From Caldithrix sp. (GTDB lineage Bacteria; Zhuqueibacterota; Zhuqueibacteria; Oceanimicrobiales; Oceanimicrobiaceae), in assembly GCA_004357015.1 (NCBI GenBank), contig SMXE01000019.1, forward strand, positions 1 through 5,625: a DNA stretch of 5,625 nucleotides, written 5' to 3'. The translations under genes were made by a program, and so were the position numbers. The notes under the pieces were generated by a model. The model was not told the DNA's origin. It saw nothing but the letters and a program-made list of their open reading frames with translations, and searched no databases. Positions 1 to 5,625 of the stretch are shown piece after piece. How positions within the stretch are numbered: the first letter of the stretch is position 1; every line of letters begins with the position of its first letter.

Positions 1-48
1 GATCATGATAAAGAAAAGTGTCTTGAAATATTTTCACATGTAATGTAG
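1..48 (+). CDS. C-terminal tail of upstream gene, possibly RibF (5' partial)
   Basis: Frame 1 is open from the window edge to a TAG at 46-48 and encodes [15 protein letters not shown]. The pattern of an acidic, charged helix followed by a Phe resembles the C-terminal end of bifunctional riboflavin kinase/FAD synthetase (RibF), which commonly lies directly upstream of rpsO in the truB-ribF-rpsO-pnp order. Only 15 residues are visible, so the identity rests mainly on position. The stop overlaps the purine-rich rpsO ribosome binding site, which suggests one transcript and possible translational coupling. Frame 2 is also open until a TAA at 41-43 and cannot be excluded as the true tail. Confidence 0.45.
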   Translation, partial: DHDKEKCLEIFSHVM

Positions 49-54
49 AGGAGA
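47..54 (+). promoter_or_regulatory. rpsO ribosome binding site overlapping the upstream stop
   Basis: AGAGGAGA contains AGGAG at 49-53, five bases before the ATG at 59, which is a good spacing. Its first bases are part of the TAG that ends the frame-1 upstream reading frame. This supports the 59 start and an operon arrangement. Confidence 0.8.
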
Positions 55-58
55 CCTG

Positions 59-328
59 ATGGCATTAACAAAGGAACAAAAGAACCAAATAATTACGAAG
101 TACGGCAGCAGCGAAAACGACTCAGGGAAAACAGAGGTTCAGATCGCGTTGCTGACGGAAAACATCAATCAGTTGACGCCCCACTTCGGCAAGCACAAAA
201 AGGATCATCATTCAAGGCGTGGCTTACTAAAAATGGTGGGCAAGAGAAGAAGGTTGCTGGATTATCTGGCAAAGAAGAACATCACGCGGTACAGGTCTCT
301 GATTCAGGAACTGGGTATCCGTCGATAA
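59..328 (+). CDS. rpsO: 30S ribosomal protein S15
   Basis: An 89-residue protein of exactly the usual S15 length. S15 is a primary 16S rRNA binding protein that nucleates the platform of the 30S subunit by binding a three-way junction in the central domain. The family signatures are clear: [10 protein letters not shown] at residues 21-30 (E. coli has DTGSTEVQVA), [11 protein letters not shown] at about 46-56, which forms the rRNA-contacting loop, and [10 protein letters not shown] at 61-70, ending in LGIRR. The start is supported by AGGAG at 49-53. It is followed by pnp, the almost universal partner. In E. coli S15 represses its own translation through an mRNA pseudoknot. Here the leader belongs to the upstream gene and I see no such element. 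Nothing in the protein is unusual. Confidence 0.98.
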   Translation: MALTKEQKNQIITKYGSSENDSGKTEVQIALLTENINQLTPHFGKHKKDHHSRRGLLKMVGKRRRLLDYLAKKNITRYRSLIQELGIRR

Positions 329-375
329 TACGGACCACTTTGAACTCAATCCGCGAACTCAAGTCAACACCCGCG

Positions 376-411
376 CAGAGAATGATTCCGACCGAATGGG
401 GGCTATCTCTG
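376..411 (+). repeat. imperfect inverted repeat (potential stem-loop) in pnp leader
   Basis: CAGAGA at 376-381 is the reverse complement of TCTCTG at 406-411, and a G-U pair could extend it outward by one. Inside, ATTC at 385-388 can pair with GAAT at 394-397. The result is a two-part stem with an uneven internal loop (3 against 8 nt). It is modest in stability and could be chance, but it sits in the 5' leader of pnp, where hairpins are often processed by RNase III. Confidence 0.35.
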
Positions 412-445
412 TTCCGAAATATGCACGTGAAGGGAGTCGTTTCAG

Positions 446-464
446 GCCGTAGAACGTGAACGGC
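446..464 (+). repeat. short GC-rich inverted repeat in pnp leader
   Basis: GCCGT at 446-450 and ACGGC at 460-464 are perfect reverse complements around a 9-nt loop. No T-run follows, so it is not an intrinsic terminator. It lies four bases before the palindrome at 469-483. Confidence 0.3.
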
Positions 465-468
465 GGGG

Positions 469-483
469 ACTTAATTATTAAGT
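469..483. repeat. perfect 15-nt AT-rich palindrome before pnp RBS
   Basis: ACTTAATTATTAAGT has two 7-nt arms that are exact reverse complements around one central T. It ends four bases before the AAGGAG of pnp. As DNA it has the shape of a dimeric regulator operator. As RNA it would form a weak A-U hairpin with a 3-nt loop. It is followed by four T residues, counting its own last base, but the stem is too AT-rich for a good intrinsic terminator. No matching -35 box was found at 16-18 bp for the -10-like hexamers inside it. Confidence 0.4.
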
Positions 484-487
484 TTTG

Positions 488-493
488 AAGGAG
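488..493 (+). promoter_or_regulatory. pnp ribosome binding site
   Basis: AAGGAG lies 11 bases before the ATG at 505, slightly longer than the usual 5-9. No alternative in-frame start is closer, and the protein begins with the normal PNPase N-terminus, so the 505 start stands. Confidence 0.75.
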
Positions 494-504
494 TCGAATA
501 AAGT

Positions 505-2595
505 ATGGTACACATTGAAGAGTTAGAACTCGATGGCAAGAAATTCTCGATTGAGACAGGACGCTTAGCCAAGCAGGCTGACGGCGCTGTGCTGGTGCGC
601 CTGGGTGACACCATGGTGCTCGTGACAGCGGTCGGCGAGACCGACCCCAGGGAAGGTATGGACTTCTTTCCGCTGAGTGTTGACTATCGTGAAAAGGCTT
701 ATTCCGCGGGCAAAATTCCCGGCGGATTTTTCAAACGTGAAGGCCGGCCGAGCGAAAATGAGATACTGAGTGCGCGACTGGTCGACCGCTCTATCCGTCC
801 GCTATTTGGAGACGGATATCGGTGCGAGGTGCAGGTTATGGTCTCGGTATTGTCCGCAGACAGAGAAAATAATCCTAACATCCTGGCGATCGCGGGTGCC
901 TCGACCGCTCTCATGCTCTCTGACATTCCGTTTCACGACCCGATTGCGGGCGTGCGCGTAGGTCGGGTAGATGGGGAGTTTATCATAAATCCAACCCATC
1001 CGGATCTGGAAGGCAGCGACCTTAACGTTGTCCTCGCGGGCACGGAAAACGCGATTGTAATGGTTGAAGGAGAAGCCCACGAAATAAGCGAAGCGGACAT
1101 GTTGGCTGCTCTGGAATTTGGCCACGAGAAAATCAAACTGTTGTTGCAACTCCAAAAGCAGATTGTTGAAAAAGCAGGCAGGCCCAAACGCGAGTATGTG
1201 CCTAAGGAGATTCCTACGGAAATCAGAGATAAGGTGAGGGAAATCGTACAGCCTGAGCTGAGTGCTATTTTTGCAATCGTTGACAAGAAAGAGCGGAAGC
1301 AAGCGTACAAAACGGTGAAAGAGAAGGTTCTGGAGGCTATTGGGGAGGACTTTCCGGAATCCGAAGGCCAAATCTCGGAAGCCACACACGATGTCGAAAA
1401 GGAGTTTGTGAGAACCCGTATTGCCACCGAAGGCAAGCGGCTGGATGGCCGTGGACTCGATGACATTCGGGAGATTACCTGTGAAGTCGGCCTGCTGCCA
1501 AGGGCGCATGGATCAGCGCTTTTCACGCGTGGCCAAACGCAGTCCCTCGCAGCCACCACGCTTGGCACCAAAATGGACGAGCAAAAAATGGATGTGCTCG
1601 AGGGCGAGTACTGGAAGAGCTACATGCTGCACTACAATTTTCCGCCATTTTGTGTGGGCGAAATAAGGCGTATCCTCGGTACCAACAGAAGGGAGGTTGG
1701 CCATGGCAATCTGGCAGAACGTGCCATCAGGCCAGCGATTCCGTCCGCAGACGTTTTTCCTTACACGGTCCGGGTTGTGTCTGAAATTCTTGAATCGAAT
1801 GGTTCATCCTCCATGGCTTCTGTGTGCGCCGGCACGCTTTGTCTCATGGATGCGGGCGTCCCGATCAAAACACCCATCGCGGGAATTGCGATGGGGCTCA
1901 TCAAAGAGAAGGACAACTACTTCATCCTTACAGATATTCTGGGCGACGAAGATCATCTTGGCGACATGGACTTCAAGGTTGCGGGCTCGTCCGCCGGCAT
2001 CACGGCATTTCAGATGGATGTCAAGGTCAAAGGCATACCCTCTGAAGTCATGGGAAAGGCGCTGGAAAAAGCGCGAACGGCCAGGCTCAATATCCTCGAG
2101 ATCATGAATAAGACCCTCGATAAGCCCAGAGAGGAAATGTCACCGTTTGCACCGCGGATCACCACCATCAAAGTGAAGGTAGAGAGCATCGGGATGATCA
2201 TCGGGCCGGGCGGGAAGACAATCCGTGATATCACGGAAAAATCCGGCGCGACGGTTAATATCGATGACGACGGCACCGTTTTAATTGCCTCCTCTGATCC
2301 GGAAAGCAGTGCTATTGCGCGCAAGATGATCGAGGCGTTGGTTGAGGAACCCGAGAAAGGTAAGGTCTACCGTGGGAAGGTGAAAAAGATCACCAACTTC
2401 GGTGCGTTCATCGAAATCCTGCCGGGCAAAGAGGGCCTTCTTCACATTTCAAATATTGCGCACACGAGAATTAACAAGGTGGAAGATGTACTGAAGCAAG
2501 GAGAAGAGGTTGAAGTCAAGCTGCTTGACATCGACCGGCAGGGCAAAATGGACCTCAGTCGCAAGGCGCTACTGGCCAGAGATGATAAAGAATAG
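505..2595 (+). CDS. pnp: Polyribonucleotide nucleotidyltransferase (PNPase)
   Basis: A complete 696-residue PNPase, close to the usual length of about 700. It degrades RNA 3' to 5' by phosphorolysis, releasing nucleoside diphosphates, and can run in reverse to add tails. It acts in the cytoplasm as a trimer. Domain order is first RNase PH core (about 1-145), helical linker (about 150-300), second RNase PH core (about 310-540), KH (about 553-612, with the GPGG loop at 567-570) and S1 (about 618-688). Catalytic residues are present: D483, D489 and K491 in the DILGDEDHLGDMDFK stretch, equivalent to E. coli D486, D492 and K494. The phosphate site S435/S436 in SNGSSSMAS and R395/R396 is also intact. 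The protein stops soon after S1, without the longer tail of the E. coli enzyme. The gene follows rpsO, as in most bacteria, and leader structures may control it. Confidence 0.98.
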   Translation: MVHIEELELDGKKFSIETGRLAKQADGAVLVRLGDTMVLVTAVGETDPREGMDFFPLSVDYREKAYSAGKIPGGFFKREGRPSENEILSARLVDRSIRPLFGDGYRCEVQVMVSVLSADRENNPNILAIAGASTALMLSDIPFHDPIAGVRVGRVDGEFIINPTHPDLEGSDLNVVLAGTENAIVMVEGEAHEISEADMLAALEFGHEKIKLLLQLQKQIVEKAGRPKREYVPKEIPTEIRDKVREIVQPELSAIFAIVDKKERKQAYKTVKEKVLEAIGEDFPESEGQISEATHDVEKEFVRTRIATEGKRLDGRGLDDIREITCEVGLLPRAHGSALFTRGQTQSLAATTLGTKMDEQKMDVLEGEYWKSYMLHYNFPPFCVGEIRRILGTNRREVGHGNLAERAIRPAIPSADVFPYTVRVVSEILESNGSSSMASVCAGTLCLMDAGVPIKTPIAGIAMGLIKEKDNYFILTDILGDEDHLGDMDFKVAGSSAGITAFQMDVKVKGIPSEVMGKALEKARTARLNILEIMNKTLDKPREEMSPFAPRITTIKVKVESIGMIIGPGGKTIRDITEKSGATVNIDDDGTVLIASSDPESSAIARKMIEALVEEPEKGKVYRGKVKKITNFGAFIEILPGKEGLLHISNIAHTRINKVEDVLKQGEEVEVKLLDIDRQGKMDLSRKALLARDDKE

Positions 2596-2603
2596 AGCAA
2601 ATG

Positions 2604-2638
2604 CTGCAAGGCGGCTTCTGGCCTTAATGCATCGGCAG
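2604..2638 (+). repeat. bulged inverted repeat between pnp and the M16 peptidase gene
   Basis: CTGCAAGGC at 2604-2612 can pair in two blocks: AAGGC with GCCTT at 2621-2625, and CTGC with GCAG at 2635-2638. This gives nine base pairs with an 8-nt loop and a 9-nt bulge on the 3' side. It ends five bases before the M16 start codon and fills the place where a ribosome binding site would be. No T-run follows within the next ten bases beyond TTTT at 2639-2642. That run is too short, and the stem too interrupted, to call it a terminator. Confidence 0.35.
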
Positions 2639-2643
2639 TTTTC

Positions 2644-3891
2644 ATGAAAATTACTGACTCGATATATCAAAAAACCCGCCTGACAAATGGCATTCGAGTT
2701 GTTACTGAACAAATTCCCTATGTCAGGTCCGTCTCGGTTGGAGCATGGATCGTGGTTGGCTCCCGTGATGAGAATACCAAGAATAACGGTATTTCTCATT
2801 ACATCGAGCACATGATGTTTAAGGGTACTTCGAACCAAACGGCATCCGAAATTGCTCAAAGCCTGGAGTCAGTGGGGGGACACCTGAATGCGTTCACGGG
2901 AAAAGAACTCACCTGCTATTATGCGCATGTACTCGATGAACACCTGCCGCGCGCCGTTGAAGTCATTGCCGACATCCTCTCCAACTCCACTTTTGATGAA
3001 GCAGAGATGGGCAAGGAGAAGCGCGTTGTCATTGAAGAACTCAACACGATCAACGAGACGCCGGAAGAACTCATCCACGATTTGTTCTGGTATGATGTCT
3101 TTCCCAACCATGCCTTGGGTCTGTCGATAGTCGGAAAGCGGCAAACCGTGTCCGACTTGTCACGCCAGGGCATCCTTGACTACCTCGCGGAAAACTACAC
3201 TGCAGATCGCATAGTCATTGCTGCCGCCGGCAATGTCCAGCACGACGAAATTCTCAAGCTTGTCGAACGGGCTTTCGAGAAGTTTAGTTCTGGCACATTG
3301 CCGAATTACCAAGCGCCATCGCCGCGCGGAACCGGGCGAAACATCATCGAAAACGGCTCGATTCAGGCGCACGTTTGTCTCGGCACTCAGGCCTACCCTT
3401 ATCGGGACAGAAGAAAATTCGGGTTGCTGATCTTGAATACTTTGCTCGGCTCTGGTATGAGTTCACGGTTATTTCAAAATATCAGGGAAAAGCACGGAAT
3501 CGCCTATTCTATCTATTCCTATATCGACTTCATGTTCGATACCGGCTTGTTCGGTGTCTACGTTGGCACTGATGGGCAGAATATTGATGTCGCTCTGGAC
3601 CTTATCCATAAAGAACTTGCTTTGCTAAAAACGACGTCGGTCTCTGCTGAAGAACTAGAGCGAACAAAGAGCCAGCTCAAGGGCAACCTCATGTTAAGCC
3701 TGGAAGGCACATCAAGCCGAATGAACAGGCTCGCGAAGATGGAAATCTACCTGGAGGACCACTATTCCTTCGATGATACCCTGAATGAAATCGAGCGCAT
3801 AACCGTCGATGAGCTATTGGGCATCTCTTCAGAACTGTTCTCAGAGGATCGAATCTTCACAACAATCCTAAAGCCGCCTAATGCCACATAG
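2644..3891 (+). CDS. M16 family zinc metallopeptidase (MPP-beta-like)
   Basis: A 415-residue, two-domain M16B-type peptidase, the size of one processing-peptidase subunit. The N-terminal catalytic domain (about 12-160) has the inverted zinc motif HYIEH at 52-56: H52 and H56 bind zinc and E55 is the catalytic base. E132 in VVIEEL lies 76 residues after H56, the spacing of the third zinc ligand in mitochondrial processing peptidase, and E125 also matches. The C-terminal M16 domain (about 165-345) carries GSGMSSRLFQNIREKHGIAYS around 269-289. No signal peptide is seen, so it is probably cytoplasmic, cleaving unknown peptides. No Shine-Dalgarno site precedes the ATG. No ATG, GTG or TTG lies in frame between the pnp stop and 2644, so this start is preferred. 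Related genes follow pnp in many bacteria (B. subtilis mlpA). Confidence 0.93.
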   Translation: MKITDSIYQKTRLTNGIRVVTEQIPYVRSVSVGAWIVVGSRDENTKNNGISHYIEHMMFKGTSNQTASEIAQSLESVGGHLNAFTGKELTCYYAHVLDEHLPRAVEVIADILSNSTFDEAEMGKEKRVVIEELNTINETPEELIHDLFWYDVFPNHALGLSIVGKRQTVSDLSRQGILDYLAENYTADRIVIAAAGNVQHDEILKLVERAFEKFSSGTLPNYQAPSPRGTGRNIIENGSIQAHVCLGTQAYPYRDRRKFGLLILNTLLGSGMSSRLFQNIREKHGIAYSIYSYIDFMFDTGLFGVYVGTDGQNIDVALDLIHKELALLKTTSVSAEELERTKSQLKGNLMLSLEGTSSRMNRLAKMEIYLEDHYSFDDTLNEIERITVDELLGISSELFSEDRIFTTILKPPNAT

Positions 3892-3897
3892 AGGAGG
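3892..3897 (+). promoter_or_regulatory. ald ribosome binding site
   Basis: A strong AGGAGG lies nine bases before the ATG at 3907, immediately after the M16 stop TAG at 3889-3891. It fixes the start and implies efficient, possibly coupled, translation within one transcript. Confidence 0.85.
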
Positions 3898-3906
3898 GAT
3901 TGACAA

Positions 3907-5019
3907 ATGATCATTGGTATACCGAAAGAAATCAAGGCAAACGAAAACAGAGTATCATTGATTCCGGTTGGTGTGGAGTTGTTGCGGAATCATGGTCATG
4001 AAGTACTGGTTGAAGTTCAGGCTGGTGTGGGAAGCGGTTTCGCCGATGAAGATTACGCCAGAGCAGGCGCCAAAATACTGGAGTCGCCCGGAGAAATCTA
4101 TGACAGGGCTGACATGATCATGAAAGTTAAGGAGCCGTTACCGGCAGAATATGGCCTCATCCGGGAGAATCAGATCGTTTTCACCTATTTTCATTTTGCC
4201 GCAGCAAAGGAGCTTACCCAAAATATTATCGAGTCCAAATGCGTTGCCATTGCCTATGAGACGGTTCAGGAATCGAGTGGCAACTTGCCTCTTCTCGTGC
4301 CAATGAGCGAGGTTGCGGGACGAATGGCGATCCAAGAGGGCGCTCGTTACCTTGAAAAACTCCACGGCGGCAAAGGAATTCTGCTGGGTGGTGTGCCCGG
4401 GGTGGAACCTGCCAGTGTGGTGATACTTGGTGGTGGGATTGTCGGGACGAACGCCGCAAAAATTGCGGCCGGATTAGGGGCGAGAGTTTCGATTCTTGAC
4501 ATCGACCTGGAACGGATGCGTTACCTCGATGACGTGATGGCCAAGAATGTCGTCACGATCATGTCCAATCCGGAAAATATTCGTAATGCCATTTCCAATG
4601 CTGATCTGGTCGTAGGCGCTGTGCTAATACCTGGGGCGAAAGCGCCGAGCTTGATTACACGGGACATGCTAAAACTGATGAAGAAGGGTTCGGTGATTGT
4701 GGATGTGGCAGTGGACCAGGGCGGATGTGTGGAAACAATCAAACCGACGACTCACGAAAATCCTACCTACGAAATCGAAGGCGTGGTGCACTATGGCGTT
4801 GCCAATATGCCCGGTGGCGTGCCAATGACTTCCACCAAGGCGCTGACGAACGCAACAATTCCCTACGCCATTGAAATCGCCAATGCTGGCTTTCCGCGCA
4901 TTGCGCAAATTAATGAGCCAATCGCAAAAGGTGTAAACATCGTGAATGGCAAGGTCACTTATAAGAGTGTGGCTGACGCCTTCGACCTGCCGTACATACC
5001 TTTGGAAACACTTCTTTAG
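3907..5019 (+). CDS. ald: Alanine dehydrogenase
   Basis: A 370-residue NAD-dependent alanine dehydrogenase, the normal family length. It interconverts L-alanine and pyruvate plus ammonia in the cytoplasm and is usually a hexamer. Numbering matches the characterised enzymes: R15, K75 (in MKVKEP) and H96 (in FTYFHF) for pyruvate/alanine binding, D270 in DVAVD as a catalytic residue, and N300 in ANMPGG. The Rossmann nucleotide-binding loop is GGGIVG at 175-180, with acidic D198 at the end of the second strand favouring NAD over NADP. The glycine loop, full length and catalytic set separate it from the related transhydrogenase alpha subunit, which is longer. One small oddity: the loop after N300 reads MPGGVPMTST, where characterised enzymes usually have Arg or Lys at the Met position. 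The gene is 15 nt after the M16 gene and 19 nt before the deacetylase. Confidence 0.96.
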   Translation: MIIGIPKEIKANENRVSLIPVGVELLRNHGHEVLVEVQAGVGSGFADEDYARAGAKILESPGEIYDRADMIMKVKEPLPAEYGLIRENQIVFTYFHFAAAKELTQNIIESKCVAIAYETVQESSGNLPLLVPMSEVAGRMAIQEGARYLEKLHGGKGILLGGVPGVEPASVVILGGGIVGTNAAKIAAGLGARVSILDIDLERMRYLDDVMAKNVVTIMSNPENIRNAISNADLVVGAVLIPGAKAPSLITRDMLKLMKKGSVIVDVAVDQGGCVETIKPTTHENPTYEIEGVVHYGVANMPGGVPMTSTKALTNATIPYAIEIANAGFPRIAQINEPIAKGVNIVNGKVTYKSVADAFDLPYIPLETLL

Positions 5020-5020
5020 C

Positions 5021-5026
5021 AAGGAG
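5021..5026 (+). promoter_or_regulatory. deacetylase ribosome binding site
   Basis: AAGGAG directly after the ald stop, 12 bases before the ATG at 5039. The spacing is long, but no nearer in-frame start exists. The site serves the 5039 reading frame, whose protein begins with a typical deacetylase N-terminus. Confidence 0.6.
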
Positions 5027-5038
5027 CGCCACTGGGTC

Positions 5039-5625
5039 ATGTTTGTTCCTATTCTGGCCTATCACAAAATTCAGGCAGGATTTCCCATTGATGTTTCCAA
5101 CACAACGCCTGCACAATTCGAACAACAGATTCATTGGTTACACGCGGAAGGATACCGCACGATTTCGTTCCTTGACTATGTGGACGGCAAGTATTCCGGC
5201 CAAAGGGAAGTCCTCATCACTTTTGATGATACGTACGCATCTGTTTACGAAAACGCGTTTCCCATACTTGCAAAGTATCACTTTACGGCCACGGTTTTCG
5301 TCATTGCCAAGTATGTCGGTAGATGGAACAGCTGGGATCATAATTTTCCTGTTTCACCGGCAGCGCATTGCGGCTGGAATGAGATTAGATTCCTGCTGGC
5401 AAGAGGGTGGGAGGTAGGTTCTCACACAGTCGGCCATCCCAACCTAAGACGATTGACTCGACGTCAGATTTGGTACGAGTTGCGTTATTCCAAGACTCTG
5501 ATCGAGCATAAATTGGGGACAGTGGTAAATGTTGTTTCGTACCCCTTCGGGCGGTTTGATTGCCAGGTAGTAGAATTAGTCAGGGACGCAGGTTATCTGG
5601 CCGGCTGTACGTTAGGATATCAGCA
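5039..5625 (+). CDS. Polysaccharide deacetylase (CE4/NodB domain), 3' partial
   Basis: An open frame from ATG 5039 to the window end (195 full codons), cut off by the edge. It begins MFVPILAYHKI, the usual first strand of the NodB fold, and carries motif 1 TFDD at 61-64 (D63 catalytic base, D64 metal), motif 2 SHTVGHPNL at 128-136 (metal ligands H129 and H133) and motif 3 SYPFG at 167-171. CE4 enzymes remove N- or O-acetyl groups from peptidoglycan, chitin-like or other polysaccharides. The substrate here is unknown. Two deviations are visible: Thr65 replaces the usual Gly after TFDD, and Ser167 stands where many members have the motif 3 Arg, as in subgroups with an aromatic-Pro-aromatic-Gly motif. 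No signal peptide or membrane segment is seen, which is odd for a wall-acting enzyme. It sits 19 nt after ald in the same direction. Confidence 0.9.
   Translation, partial: MFVPILAYHKIQAGFPIDVSNTTPAQFEQQIHWLHAEGYRTISFLDYVDGKYSGQREVLITFDDTYASVYENAFPILAKYHFTATVFVIAKYVGRWNSWDHNFPVSPAAHCGWNEIRFLLARGWEVGSHTVGHPNLRRLTRRQIWYELRYSKTLIEHKLGTVVNVVSYPFGRFDCQVVELVRDAGYLAGCTLGYQ

Larger units (their letters stand above)
329..504 (+). other. rpsO-pnp intergenic leader region
   Basis: These 176 nt have no coding sequence that I would accept. I see no GC-rich hairpin followed by a T-run, so no clear intrinsic terminator for rpsO, and no well-spaced -35/-10 pair. It does contain three inverted repeats: 376-411, 446-464 and 469-483. 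The pnp ribosome binding site lies at the right end. In E. coli the equivalent spacer holds the pnp promoter and the RNase III-cleaved hairpin used for PNPase autoregulation. A comparable role here is inference from position only. Confidence 0.6.

Noticed and set aside
23..46. TTGAAA (23-28) and TAATGT (41-46) as a promoter for rpsO
   Set aside because: The spacer is only 12 bp, far from the 16-18 bp needed by a sigma-70 promoter, and the region appears to be the coding tail of the upstream gene.
382..459. A 25-codon open frame in the rpsO-pnp spacer that could be a leader peptide
   Set aside because: It has only a weak AGAGA before the ATG, no recognisable composition bias or repeated regulatory codon, and an open frame of this length is common by chance.
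469..486. Palindrome plus TTTT as an intrinsic terminator between rpsO and pnp
   Set aside because: The stem is almost entirely A-U and the T-run is only four bases. It also lies directly before the pnp ribosome binding site, so strong termination is unlikely.
802..1571. Two long minus-strand open frames (802-1509 and 933-1571) opposite pnp
   Set aside because: They lie wholly inside an unmistakable PNPase gene, match no family I recognise and overlap each other in different frames. They are shadows of the coding strand.
5043..5417. A 124-codon plus-strand open frame starting at 5043
   Set aside because: The frame starting at 5039 encodes clear CE4 deacetylase motifs through the same stretch and stays open to the window end. 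The 5043 frame shows no family signature.
1..5625. CRISPR array, tRNA, insertion sequence or defence system
   Set aside because: I read the window for spaced direct repeats, cloverleaf-like sequences, transposase motifs and terminal inverted repeats and saw none. The genes are a tightly packed conserved set.

Overview
The window is one co-directional (+ strand) cluster of bacterial housekeeping genes: the tail of an upstream gene (1-48), rpsO (59-328), pnp (505-2595), an M16 zinc peptidase (2644-3891), ald (3907-5019) and the 5' part of a CE4 polysaccharide deacetylase that runs off the right edge (5039-5625). Every gene except the M16 peptidase has a recognisable purine-rich Shine-Dalgarno site. 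Base composition is mid-GC and looks even throughout. I saw no tRNA, rRNA, insertion sequence, CRISPR array or prophage gene. The organism is a bacterium. The proteins carry all family hallmarks but do not match any well-known species that I recognise. Clear Shine-Dalgarno use argues against typical Bacteroidetes. An uncultivated lineage of the FCB group or a deltaproteobacterium-like lineage is a guess only.

Left part (1-504): a 15-codon C-terminal tail ends in a stop that overlaps the rpsO ribosome binding site. Its sequence and position suit RibF (the common order is truB-ribF-rpsO-pnp), but this is inferred from little sequence. The 176-nt gap between rpsO and pnp has no convincing terminator or sigma-70 promoter. 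It does hold three inverted repeats, the last a perfect 15-nt AT-rich palindrome just before the pnp ribosome binding site. This is where other bacteria carry pnp leader control elements.

Middle (505-3891): a complete, apparently active PNPase, then after 48 nt a complete M16 peptidase with all zinc and catalytic residues. The M16 start has no visible Shine-Dalgarno site and lies just after a potential bulged hairpin.

Right part (3892-5625): alanine dehydrogenase with its full catalytic set, then a deacetylase gene with intact metal-binding residues but non-canonical motif edges.

Ribosomal protein S15 and PNPase are the RNA translation and turnover half of the cluster. The M16 peptidase, alanine dehydrogenase and deacetylase have no obvious single pathway with them, although an M16 peptidase and a polysaccharide deacetylase also follow rpsO-pnpA in Bacillus subtilis (ylxY, mlpA). 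I found no evidence for a new biological system. The points worth checking are modest: leader structures, one unusual translation start, and the conserved neighbourhood.
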